DNA from: a virus
Virus record (IMG/VR): IMGVR_UViG_3300025818_000054
Span: 1-38,893 of that record
Length of the DNA stretch: 38,893 nucleotides
Strand: one strand, 5' to 3'
Made by a program: the position numbers and the translations under genes
Part shown: one piece after another, positions 1-5,796 of the stretch
Position numbering within the stretch: the first letter of the stretch is position 1
Layout: the number at the start of each line of letters is the position of its first letter
The notes under the pieces: generated by a model
Database searches by the model: none
The model's input: only the letters and a program-made list of their open reading frames with translations
Told to the model about the DNA's origin: nothing

Positions 1-9
1 AGGGGAAGT
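1..9. repeat. Terminal 9-base overlap (matches 38885-38893)
   Basis: The first nine bases, AGGGGAAGT, are identical to the last nine. Collapsing them keeps the replication gene in frame. The match is best read as the residue of a circular assembly or a circularly permuted genome. A short cohesive or direct terminal repeat is the alternative; because nine is a multiple of three, both versions stay open. Confidence 0.8.
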
Positions 10-325
10 CCGCCGGCATCGCCGTCTCGACCGACCCGATGGCCTTCGGCTCCTGGGCGGGGCCGCCGCCGCCGCCCTGTCCGCGGACGTAGCGCAGGCG
101 ACAGCGGCCCGGCTCCACGTCGAGCCAGCCGGCGTTCCGCAGCATCCGCAAACGCTCGTTTACGCGCTGGCGTGAGGTCTTCAGGAAGGCGGCGAGCTGA
201 TCTTGGGTGTCGGCGCACCAGCCGTCGTCGCCGGCTCGTGCCGAGACCGCGAGCGCGACCATAACGGCCGAGTGCGGCAGCTCGGAGCCGAGCAGCTGGA
301 CGGGAACGGCGGCCAGGTGCGGCAT
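1..325 (-). CDS. Replication initiator, N-terminal part (continues at 38893)
   Basis: This is the N-terminal 108 residues of a phage replication protein whose gene is cut by the window ends. Residues about 38-80 look like a winged helix-turn-helix (QDQLAAFLKTSRQRVNERLR, then a short wing), as in phage O-type initiators that bind the origin. A glycine-rich linker follows (about 82-89). The start ATG overlaps the stop of the upstream 42-aa gene (ATGA). Joined to 38884-38520 through the shared 9 bases, the frame stays open and gives 229 aa, with a WPAVWRSWV motif near residue 144 typical of the C-terminal part of such proteins. The role is inferred from domain style; the continuity is seen directly. 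Confidence 0.75.
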   Translation of the reverse strand, partial: MPHLAAVPVQLLGSELPHSAVMVALAVSARAGDDGWCADTQDQLAAFLKTSRQRVNERLRMLRNAGWLDVEPGRCRLRYVRGQGGGGGPAQEPKAIGSVETAMPADFP

Positions 326-453
326 CAGTAGGCGGCGCCCAGCGCCTCCCGCAGCGCCGCGTTCTCCCGCTCCAGCGCGATCCCGCTCGGCAGCAGCACG
401 CCGGAGTCAGGCGCGGCAGCCGTCTGCGCGGCGAGGTTGCTCAGGTCGGTCAT
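325..453 (-). CDS. Small early protein, 42 aa
   Basis: Unrecognised 42-aa acidic, alanine-rich protein beginning MTDLSNLAAQ and ending in a predicted helix (ERENAALREALGAAY). The start has a strong ribosome-binding site, GGAGGAG about five bases upstream, and the stop overlaps the ATG of the replication initiator, so the two are probably translationally coupled. It lies 22 bases after the DUF1064 gene in the same early operon. No function can be assigned. Confidence 0.7.
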   Translation of the reverse strand: MTDLSNLAAQTAAAPDSGVLLPSGIALERENAALREALGAAY

Positions 454-475
454 GCTCTCCTCCATCATTTCGGCA

Positions 476-826
476 TCACGCCTTCACGATCTCGATTTCA
501 CGGCCGTAGATCGCCCGGAACAGCCTGGCCTTCAGCTTCCAGTCGGGCGTCACGAAACCCTTAACGTCCTCGTGGACGGTCCAGCCGCAGCGCGTGTAGA
601 CGAAATCGACCCGCATCCGGGCGATCAGCACGCCGTTGACCTCCAGCTTCACCGGGTGCTGGCGGGCGAGATTGCTTATCCGGCCGGCGCGCTGCATCAG
701 CTGCAGCTGTTCCCAGCGGGCTAGCTCTGCCTTGCTGTCGAACACGGTGCCGTCGGCGGCAGTGCGCTGCTCGCGCGGCGACACGCCGAACTTGTTCCGC
801 CGCGGTCTAGTAGCGGGCACGGCCAC
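476..826 (-). CDS. DUF1064 family, nuclease-like protein
   Basis: About 116 aa. The motifs NKFGVSPREQRT, then DGTVFDSKAELARW, then VHEDVKGFVTPDWKLKARLF match the DUF1064 family, phage proteins with a PD-(D/E)XK-like fold. The conserved E and DVKG..T...K positions resemble the nuclease core. The family is usual in phage replication/recombination modules; the DNA substrate is not known. The start is uncertain: GTG at 826 or 820, both overlapping the end of the preceding gene. It sits in the early operon between a Cys-motif protein and a 42-aa protein. Confidence 0.8.
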   Translation of the reverse strand: MAVPATRPRRNKFGVSPREQRTAADGTVFDSKAELARWEQLQLMQRAGRISNLARQHPVKLEVNGVLIARMRVDFVYTRCGWTVHEDVKGFVTPDWKLKARLFRAIYGREIEIVKA

Positions 827-1034
827 GCCACCAGTAGCGGCAGCCGGCCTGCTGCGGTGCAAACGCGGTGTGCGCCGTCGGTTTGCGCTGCGCGTCGACG
901 TGCGCCTTGGCGCAGTAGCCCTTGCCGGTGGGGGCCGCCCGGCCGTCCAGTTCGCCGACGTATTCGCCGCAGTAGCCGCAGGCTGGCTGCTCGGCGACCG
1001 GGAAGTGGGCCATCAGGCCCTTGCGCGCGTTCAC
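807..1034 (-). CDS. Small Cys-motif protein, 75 aa
   Basis: The 75-aa product carries CGYC (from the segment PACGYCGEYVGEL) and a later GYC, which suggests a small zinc-binding knuckle, though no family is recognised. The GTG start overlaps the TGA of the Cro-like gene (GTGA). The gene ends in TAG, one of few TAG stops in the genome. It is the second gene of the early operon. Confidence 0.65.
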   Translation of the reverse strand: MNARKGLMAHFPVAEQPACGYCGEYVGELDGRAAPTGKGYCAKAHVDAQRKPTAHTAFAPQQAGCRYWWRGRARY

Positions 1035-1468
1035 GCAGCGGCCCGGTCGGCGGGCTGGCGCGGCACCAGCAGCAGGTCGCAGTCGAGGGTGTCGGCCCAG
1101 GCGTCGAGGTTGTAGAGCCCCGGGTTGCGGAACCCGCTCTCCCACTTCGCCACTTGGCCTTCGGTGAAGCCGCCAGCCTGGTCGACGTCGGGCTGGGTCA
1201 GGCCCAGCTCAATGCGGCGCAGGGTCAGCTGCTCGTGCAGGCCGATGATGCGGCGTGCCTGGGTCGGATCGGAACCGATCCGCTCGCGGGCGACGCGGCG
1301 CATCGCGGCGATGATTCGAACGGTGTGCTCGTAAGTCGGCTCGTGGCCGCGCCGCCAGCCGTAGTAGGTCGCCTCCGGCACCGGCGGCTCGGCCCGGCGG
1401 CAGGCGTCCAGAACGGCCACTTTCCAGTGGCGCGAAGCCGCCTGCAGTACGCCGTAGCGATGAATCAT
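1031..1468 (-). CDS. Cro-like XRE-family regulator
   Basis: The 145-aa protein has a C-terminal XRE-type HTH: LTLRRIELGLTQPDVDQAGGFTEGQVAKWESG (about residues 80-115) is the classic five-helix pattern. The N-terminal half (YYGWRRGHEP...) may be a second, degenerate HTH. It is the first gene of the minus early operon and is divergent from the repressor across a palindromic operator, the position of cro/cII-type regulators in lambdoid phages. No good ribosome-binding site is seen before the ATG; a short leader of about 32 bases is predicted. Confidence 0.8.
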   Translation of the reverse strand: MIHRYGVLQAASRHWKVAVLDACRRAEPPVPEATYYGWRRGHEPTYEHTVRIIAAMRRVARERIGSDPTQARRIIGLHEQLTLRRIELGLTQPDVDQAGGFTEGQVAKWESGFRNPGLYNLDAWADTLDCDLLLVPRQPADRAAA

Positions 1469-1470
1469 TG

Positions 1471-1510
1471 TATCGTACCCACTAAGTGATTAACCTTAAT
1501 GGGTACGGTA
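1471..1510. promoter_or_regulatory. Long imperfect inverted repeat in the immunity region
   Basis: TATCGTACCCA (1471-1481) and TGGGTACGGTA (1500-1510) are reverse complements at 10 of 11 positions, separated by 18 AT-rich bases. The repeat lies in the leader of the Cro-like gene and just upstream of the repressor -10. It could be a second regulator-binding site, possibly Cro's, or an mRNA hairpin. The repeat is seen directly; the role is inferred. Confidence 0.6.
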
Positions 1511-1514
1511 TACT
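1509..1514 (+). promoter_or_regulatory. Probable repressor promoter -10 box
   Basis: TATACT is a near-consensus -10 on the plus strand; no good -35 is visible 16-18 bases upstream, so activation by a bound protein is possible. Transcription would start near 1520, inside O1, which favours the TTG start of the repressor at 1588 over the upstream ATG at 1486. Confidence 0.45.
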
Positions 1515-1529
1515 GCAAAAGTGCAGTAT
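1510..1529. promoter_or_regulatory. Operator O1 (perfect 8-bp palindrome arms)
   Basis: Arms ATACTGCA and TGCAGTAT are perfect reverse complements around the spacer AAAG. It lies between the divergent Cro-like and CI-like genes and overlaps both predicted promoters. An almost identical core, CTGCA-AAxG-TGCAG, recurs at 6830, which supports a specific repressor site. Confidence 0.75.
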
Positions 1530-1587
1530 TGCAACTGTTAAGAAAGGATGGGAAAGATGCGGGACACAGGCAGCCGGAGCAAACCCA

Positions 1588-2193
1588 TTGGACGTCGAAG
1601 AGGCGTCGGCGACACGGCTTCGGGCGTGGATGCGCGACGTGCTGGAGAGGACAGGCTGGTCGGCCGAGCGCTGGGGCCGCGAGGCCGGCGTGGCGCCGAC
1701 CACGATCACCCGTTTCATCGGCCGGCAGAACGCGGTGGCGCCGACTTCGCGCACCATCGCGAAGCTGGAAGCCGCCGCTCGGGTGCCGCTGAAACTGACA
1801 TCGGGCGGCATGCGCGAGCAGTCGATCCTGACCGGGCTGGAAGTGGCGCAGGCGATGACGCGCGGAGGGCCTGACGTGCTGCAGCAGACGACAGGATTGC
1901 AGAGCGGCCTGCTGTTGCTGCCGGAGGACGGCTCGATCGTGGCCCTGCGCGTCGAGACCGACGACACGCTGGGTGCCGGCATCGAGCCGGGCATGGTGGT
2001 GGTGGTCGATCTTGCCCGCAAGCCGACCTTGAAATCGCTGGTGGCGGTGCTGGTCGGTCGCCGGATTGCGGTGTACCGCTGGCACCCGGACGCCTACATG
2101 CCGGTTAGCTTCGACCTTCGGGCCGCTTTACCCCATGGCTCGGGCCAGCTCTTGGGCGTCGTGCGGCAGGCGATCCGGCAGTTCGACACCTAG
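1588..2193 (+). CDS. CI-like phage repressor
   Basis: About 201 aa from TTG 1588, which has GGAG eight bases upstream; the same frame opens at ATG 1486. The N-terminal HTH (WSAERWGREAGVAPTTITRFIG) is followed by a C-terminal domain resembling the LexA/CI S24 fold (ALRVETDDTLGAGIEPGMVVVVD...LVAVLVGRRIAVYRW). The usual GDSM catalytic serine is replaced by the DDTLGAG segment, so self-cleavage looks unlikely. It is the lone plus-strand gene between two minus operons and would maintain lysogeny through O1 and O2. Its 3' end overlaps the convergent gene at 2128. It ends in TAG. Confidence 0.8.
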   Translation: MDVEEASATRLRAWMRDVLERTGWSAERWGREAGVAPTTITRFIGRQNAVAPTSRTIAKLEAAARVPLKLTSGGMREQSILTGLEVAQAMTRGGPDVLQQTTGLQSGLLLLPEDGSIVALRVETDDTLGAGIEPGMVVVVDLARKPTLKSLVAVLVGRRIAVYRWHPDAYMPVSFDLRAALPHGSGQLLGVVRQAIRQFDT

Positions 2194-2484
2194 CAGGGTG
2201 GCGGCGCGCTGCGCCCGGGTGAGCGCGGTGCGGTAAGCGGCGTCGGCTTCCACGAAGCCGTCATGGTCGCCGCGCTGCATCTCCCACTCGCGCCACAGGC
2301 GGTGCTCGCCGGCGATCGCGTGCTGGCGCAGCATCTGCCAGCGCCAGAAATCGCGCGCCTCGCCCTGCAGCAGGGCGAGCACGGACGCGGTGCGCGGGTC
2401 TGCGGCTCGGGGGGCAAGCCAGCGGCGCACGTCGGCCGGCGTGAAGCAGTCCTCCGGCGGCTCGATGGGGTCGGTCTTGATCAT
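2128..2484 (-). CDS. Hypothetical protein, 118 aa
   Basis: Unrecognised soluble protein with a proline/acidic start (MIKTDPIEPPEDCFTPADVR) and an aromatic, charged helical middle (ARDFWRWQMLRQHAIAGEHRLWREWEM). It is the last gene of the accessory operon and runs 66 bases into the 3' end of the convergent repressor gene. Its ATG overlaps the stop of the upstream membrane protein (ATGA). Confidence 0.7.
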   Translation of the reverse strand: MIKTDPIEPPEDCFTPADVRRWLAPRAADPRTASVLALLQGEARDFWRWQMLRQHAIAGEHRLWREWEMQRGDHDGFVEADAAYRTALTRAQRAATLLGVELPDRLPHDAQELARAMG

Positions 2485-2786
2485 TGCAGGTACCGGGAAG
2501 CCTTCCACGCCAGGATCGCGACGACGATCCAGAGCGGGAAGGACAGAAAGCTGGTGACGAGCATCATGTTGATGCCCACGGTGGTCAGGCCGGCGACGAC
2601 GACGGCTGCAGCAACAGCGTAGAGGATCAGAAACCAGCCGATCCGCCGCGGCAGGTCGGCGTGCGGGGTGCGCCGCCCTGCCAGGAAGTCGCGGACGCCG
2701 GCACGGAACTCCGGCCGGCGCACGCAGGGACGGACCGCGTGGACCCACACGAGGTAGGCCACGGCGAGAAGAATGACGCCGTTCAT
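2481..2786 (-). CDS. Small membrane protein, three predicted TM segments
   Basis: The 101-aa protein has hydrophobic stretches at about residues 3-18, 48-70 and 74-93 and a basic segment between the first and second (RRPEFRAGVRDFLAGRRTP). No family is recognised. It overlaps both neighbours by four bases and belongs to a run of small membrane proteins; a role at the host membrane during early infection or lysogeny is only an inference. Confidence 0.7.
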   Translation of the reverse strand: MNGVILLAVAYLVWVHAVRPCVRRPEFRAGVRDFLAGRRTPHADLPRRIGWFLILYAVAAAVVVAGLTTVGINMMLVTSFLSFPLWIVVAILAWKASRYLQ

Positions 2787-3046
2787 CGGTGGGCCGGCGA
2801 GGTTTCACGCATTCGGTCGATGTTTCGGACAATGCGGCGCAGGACCAGCATTACGAGGCTGAGCACGGCGCCGCCAAGCATGGCGGCGGCCGCGCCGGCA
2901 TAGGTGCCGGCGAACATGGCGGCGAGGCCGAGGGTGCCGAGAATGTCAATGGCCCAGCCCCAGCGGGCCATCCGGCGCAGGCCGAGCCGGCTGCAGAGCA
3001 ACACGACGGAGACCGCGCCGACAATGCCGGTGACGATGATTTCCAT
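2783..3046 (-). CDS. Small membrane protein, 87 aa
   Basis: Hydrophobic segments lie at about residues 3-19 and 32-66, followed by a basic C-terminus (RRIVRNIDRMRETSPAHR). The ATG has a strong GGAGG six bases upstream. The length and hydrophobicity would fit a holin-like protein, but a better holin candidate lies in the late lysis cassette. No family is recognised. Confidence 0.7.
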   Translation of the reverse strand: MEIIVTGIVGAVSVVLLCSRLGLRRMARWGWAIDILGTLGLAAMFAGTYAGAAAAMLGGAVLSLVMLVLRRIVRNIDRMRETSPAHR

Positions 3047-3393
3047 CAGAACCTCCGAAAACGAGAGGGGGTAGTGGCGTCGACCACGATGTTGGCGACG
3101 TGGCCGGCGTCGAGGAACATGCGGCCGACGAGAAACAGCACGAAGACGATCGGCAGCATCACGATCGCGACCATCAGCGCGATGTGCAGGCCAATCGGGC
3201 CGAAGACCACCCACCCCTTCATGAAGTTGAGCAGCCAGCCGTTGGCATGGCGCTGGGCCATGTCGGGGTCGATCTTCCACGCCGGCATCTCCGGCAGGAA
3301 GCGGGTGCCGGCGATCTTCCGGCCCATGCGGTAGCAGGCGTGGTCGATGCGGTCGCGCCAGGCGGACCGCGGGCGAATGGCGTCGTCGATCAT
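3046..3393 (-). CDS. Membrane protein, 115 aa
   Basis: A basic N-terminal part (DRIDHACYRMGRKIAG) is followed by two hydrophobic helices (about residues 61-78 and 79-96). The stop overlaps the next gene's start (TGATG). It belongs to the accessory membrane-protein cluster. No function is recognised. Confidence 0.65.
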   Translation of the reverse strand: MIDDAIRPRSAWRDRIDHACYRMGRKIAGTRFLPEMPAWKIDPDMAQRHANGWLLNFMKGWVVFGPIGLHIALMVAIVMLPIVFVLFLVGRMFLDAGHVANIVVDATTPSRFRRF

Positions 3394-3455
3394 CTTCGAT
3401 CTTCTTCTCGGTCGGGGACGTGCGCCGCCGCCGCCACGAGGGCAGCGGCGGCCAC
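3390..3455 (-). CDS. Possible 21-aa peptide
   Basis: A GTG-initiated alanine-rich reading frame, ending REEDRR, fills the otherwise empty gap between the 63-aa gene and the membrane protein, and its stop overlaps the next ATG. The fit to the gap is the only support; no clear ribosome-binding site is seen. Confidence 0.25.
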   Translation of the reverse strand: MAAAALVAAAAHVPDREEDRR

Positions 3456-3459
3456 GGCA

Positions 3460-3651
3460 TCAGTCGGTAGACTTCGGCAGGTCGCCGGCGATCACCAGCT
3501 CTAGCGGCCCGGTTAGGCCGGCGGGCAGGTACTCGATGGTGACCCGCTCGTTGCCGTTCTTGGTCGAGAAGGCCGCGCCGATCCGCGTGCTCCAAGTGCG
3601 CTCCTGGCCGTTTTTGTCGGTGTACTTGCGCAGGTGCAGGACGTGCTTCAT
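3460..3651 (-). CDS. Hypothetical protein, 63 aa
   Basis: Small basic protein rich in beta-type sequence (MKHVLHLRKYTDKNGQERTW, then RVTIEYLPAGLTG). The ribosome-binding site AAGGAGAG belongs to the conserved end of start-associated repeat A, which precedes it directly. The family is unknown to me. Confidence 0.75.
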   Translation of the reverse strand: MKHVLHLRKYTDKNGQERTWSTRIGAAFSTKNGNERVTIEYLPAGLTGPLELVIAGDLPKSTD

Positions 3652-3660
3652 CGCTCTCTC

Positions 3661-3720
3661 CTTGGCGAGTGGACAGCCGGGAACCGCTGACCTTCGGCTC
3701 CCGGATTGCGGGGTTGTTCA
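3661..3720 (-). repeat. Start-associated stem-loop repeat, copy A
   Basis: On the minus strand: TGAACAAC, then a 9-bp stem (3704-3696 with 3685-3677, one G-U pair, loop of 10), then CACTCGCCAAGGAG leading straight to the ATG at 3651. The same order occurs at 5064-5009 and 5727-5669. It lies between the SLOG gene and the 63-aa gene. The G-U pair fits transcription from the minus strand. Confidence 0.75.
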
Positions 3721-3731
3721 GGCTTTCGTGG

Positions 3732-4958
3732 TCAGATCTCGATGTGCCAGTGGGCCAGCCCGTGGTCTCTGGCCGTGGCGATGGCGTGCTGGCTGCGGCC
3801 GTCGGCCGGGGCGTCGGCGGTGCGGATGGTAATGAGGCACCGGTTGCCCGGCGTTCTGAGCATCCGCTCGATGGCGCGGAAGCCAGCGCCGTTGCCGTCG
3901 CGCTTCCACCAGGGCTGGTGGATGACCTGCGGCGTGCCGGTCTCGCGGGCCCAGCGGGCGACGACGGCGTCGAGGCCGTCCTTGCCGCCCGAGTGCTGGA
4001 CGATGACGTCGGGATACTTCGCCCGCATCCTGTCCAGCTTGCGCCACAGCTGCTCGGCCTGGGCCGGCTTGGTGGTGGACCAGTCAACCTTGGCGCCGAC
4101 CACGGTGACCAGCGTGCCCTTCGGCACCCGCTGCTCGAGTTCGAGGAGCCGCTTGTCCTTCAGATAGGATAAGGCGTCGACGACCGACGCGGTTTGGTTC
4201 GGAAGGACGTAGGCAGACTTGCCCACGTCCAGTTCGGCCGGGCGCCCGGTGAGCGCGGTGTAGGCCGAGATGGCGGCGCCGGCGGCGGCGGCGATCCCGC
4301 CGATCGCCCGCTCGTTGGTCTCGATGGCAAACTTGGCCTCCTCGACCTGCTGGTTCGCGATCTCGGTGCCGTCGTGCTCGCGCACGGCCGCGTCCAGTGC
4401 GTCCGCCAGCCGGGTTTCCCTGGCCTTCAGCTTCCCGACCTGCCGGGTCAGTCCGTTGACGAACGATTGGAGGGCGAGCCGGCCGGCGTCCTCGCTGACC
4501 GAGCCCTGGAAGGCGGTCCAGATCTCGGTCATCGCGGAAGTGACGGCGTGCGCCACCTCGACGGGCTCGGCGTCGGGGCGGTTGTCGCGGGCCTCCTTCG
4601 AGTAGGCCGACGCCTGCTCGATCATCTCCAGCGTGCGGGCCGTCGCAGACGTGTCGCTGAGCCGCCTCATCCGCTCCCAGTAGTCGTTGATCGCGACGTC
4701 CCGGACGGTCTGCTCCGACAACCGGAATGCCGTCTCGGTGATCCGCTCGAACGTCGCGGCGACGTCCTCGGGGAAGTTGGGGCATGGCTCCAGATACTGG
4801 GCGCGGTGCTCGGCGCCGAGGTCGACGCGAGCCTTCGGGACGACGGCGGGCCGGGAGCGAGGCGGCAAGGTGAGCACGCCGGCGACGGCCGGCAGCGGGT
4901 CGGGGCTGTCTTCGAACTGCACGCAGGCGAAGTTGACGTGGACGGTGTGAGCGGTCAT
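3732..4958 (-). CDS. DUF2493 / SLOG-domain protein
   Basis: The 408-aa protein has a C-terminal SLOG-type (DUF2493, YspA/YpsA-related) domain from about residue 281: GTLVTVVGAKVD, then HSGGKDGLDAVVARWA, then ERMLRTPGNRCLITI. This Rossmann-like fold is known for binding nucleotides or their derivatives. The N-terminal 270 residues are mainly helical with a likely coiled coil (about 165-225) and are not recognised. The start is MTAHTVHVNF at 4958, with AAGGA nine bases upstream. It is the largest gene of the accessory operon and is bracketed by stem-loop repeats A and B. A role in sensing a nucleotide signal is possible but not shown. Confidence 0.75.
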   Translation of the reverse strand: MTAHTVHVNFACVQFEDSPDPLPAVAGVLTLPPRSRPAVVPKARVDLGAEHRAQYLEPCPNFPEDVAATFERITETAFRLSEQTVRDVAINDYWERMRRLSDTSATARTLEMIEQASAYSKEARDNRPDAEPVEVAHAVTSAMTEIWTAFQGSVSEDAGRLALQSFVNGLTRQVGKLKARETRLADALDAAVREHDGTEIANQQVEEAKFAIETNERAIGGIAAAAGAAISAYTALTGRPAELDVGKSAYVLPNQTASVVDALSYLKDKRLLELEQRVPKGTLVTVVGAKVDWSTTKPAQAEQLWRKLDRMRAKYPDVIVQHSGGKDGLDAVVARWARETGTPQVIHQPWWKRDGNGAGFRAIERMLRTPGNRCLITIRTADAPADGRSQHAIATARDHGLAHWHIEI

Positions 4959-5008
4959 GGTGATGATCCTTGTGAGTAGCCAGGGGTGGTTGCGACGCAA
5001 GGGCGCTG

Positions 5009-5064
5009 CTTTGGCGAGTGGCAGACGGCCGGGAAGTTGCAGCTTCCCGGCCGTCGTCGTTTCA
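5009..5064 (-). repeat. Start-associated stem-loop repeat, copy B
   Basis: A perfect 13-bp stem (5024-5036 with 5043-5055, six-base loop) begins at the stop of the 43-aa membrane gene and is followed on the minus strand by CACTCGCCAAAG. In this copy the gene start (4958) lies about 50 bases further on and has its own AAGGA. It has the same arrangement as copies A and C. Confidence 0.75.
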
Positions 5065-5193
5065 GTAGAGGAACAGGTAGGTCTCGTAGCCCAGCAGGTG
5101 GCTGACGAGCATCAGGATGCCGATGCCGCCGGCGAACAAGGCCAGCATCAAGCCAGCCAGCTGGGCGATCGTGTTGATCAGGTCGTCGTTCAT
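5062..5193 (-). CDS. Small membrane protein, 43 aa
   Basis: Starts MNDDLINTIAQLAG and continues as one long hydrophobic helix (about residues 10-35), ending GYETYLFLY. The ATG overlaps the stop of the upstream gene and has a GGGAG site. It is a single-pass membrane peptide of unknown role. Confidence 0.65.
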   Translation of the reverse strand: MNDDLINTIAQLAGLMLALFAGGIGILMLVSHLLGYETYLFLY

Positions 5194-5357
5194 GCGGCTT
5201 CTCCCAGGTTGCGGCGGATCGCCTCCGCCAGTTCGCGCTCGGTCTCGGCGAGGTCGAGCAGCAGGGTCTCCAGACGATCGGGCTCGTCGTCCTCCGCCCA
5301 GGTGTCGTAGAGCGCGGACATCTCGCGGGCGTTGCGGTCGGCGATGAACACCGGCAT
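5190..5357 (-). CDS. Small acidic protein, 55 aa
   Basis: Soluble, strongly acidic helical protein (EDDEPDRLETLLLDLAETERELAEAIRRNL) with GGGAGG upstream of ATG 5357. It sits between two small membrane genes in a tightly coupled run. A coiled-coil partner role is possible; no family is recognised. Confidence 0.7.
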   Translation of the reverse strand: MPVFIADRNAREMSALYDTWAEDDEPDRLETLLLDLAETERELAEAIRRNLGEAA

Positions 5358-5358
5358 C

Positions 5359-5487
5359 TCAGCCTCCCGCGTTCATGATCAGCTGGCCGAGGACGGCCAG
5401 CGCGATGCCGCCAGCGGAGCCAATGGTCAACCAAACGCAGAGCGTCCGGACGAGCAGCGCGATGCCGATGACGTAAGCGCGCAGCAT
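5359..5487 (-). CDS. Small membrane protein, 42 aa (paralogue of 5489-5659)
   Basis: Single hydrophobic protein starting MLRAYVIGIALLVRTLCVWL. The core RTLCVWLTIGSAG parallels RTFCVWFTIGFAG of the gene just upstream, and the DNA of both shares the same pattern over about 45 bases, so they are tandem duplicates. GGGAGG in the upstream gene's end serves as the ribosome-binding site. Confidence 0.7.
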   Translation of the reverse strand: MLRAYVIGIALLVRTLCVWLTIGSAGGIALAVLGQLIMNAGG

Positions 5488-5488
5488 C

Positions 5489-5659
5489 TCAGCCTCCCAG
5501 CAGCGTAAGCAGGAAGGCGCCAGCGAAGCCAATGGTGAACCAGACGCAGAACGTCCGGGCGAACCGCTTCAGCGCGTCCCGGCGCTGCTGCTCCAGAACG
5601 TGCAGGATCTGGTCGTGGGTGATGTTGCGGCTGATGAACTCGTAGTCGTAGCGGGTCAT
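5489..5659 (-). CDS. Small membrane protein, 56 aa
   Basis: A charged N-terminal half (RYDYEFISRNITHDQILHVL, then EQQRRDALKRFA) and a C-terminal TM helix (CVWFTIGFAGAFLLTLLGG). The start has GGAGG within the conserved tail of repeat C. It is a paralogue of the next gene, which has lost or never had the charged domain. Confidence 0.75.
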   Translation of the reverse strand: MTRYDYEFISRNITHDQILHVLEQQRRDALKRFARTFCVWFTIGFAGAFLLTLLGG

Positions 5660-5668
5660 GTGCTCCTC

Positions 5669-5727
5669 CTTGGCGAGTGATGCCCGGAAGCCGATGGCCT
5701 CCAGCTTCCGGGCGGTGGTGTTGTTCA
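5669..5727 (-). repeat. Start-associated stem-loop repeat, copy C
   Basis: On the minus strand: TGAACAAC, a perfect 10-bp stem (5713-5704 with 5691-5682, loop of 12), then CACTCGCCAAGGAGG before the ATG at 5659. The arrangement matches copies A and B; the TGA is also the stop of a 13-codon frame upstream. Confidence 0.75.
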
Positions 5728-5766
5728 GAAGCGGGGCTGTTCGTTCGGCTTGTTCAGGCATTGCAT
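5725..5766 (-). CDS. Possible 13-aa peptide MQCLNKPNEQPRF
   Basis: A 13-codon frame with an unusually strong ribosome-binding site (AAAGGAGG, six-base spacing) and a stop that forms the first element of repeat C. It may be a leader peptide or a microprotein; the site could also be a remnant of a lost gene. Confidence 0.4.
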   Translation of the reverse strand: MQCLNKPNEQPRF

Positions 5767-5796
5767 GGCTGGCCTCCTTTTCCAGTGAGCGCGGCG

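Larger units (their letters stand above)
1507..1534 (-). promoter_or_regulatory. Early promoter for the Cro-like operon
   Basis: Reading the minus strand, TTGCAA (1534-1529) and TATACC (1512-1507) are spaced by 16 bases, a plausible sigma70-type promoter. The spacer is almost entirely operator O1, so repressor binding would occlude RNA polymerase. The predicted start is near 1500. Confidence 0.55.
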
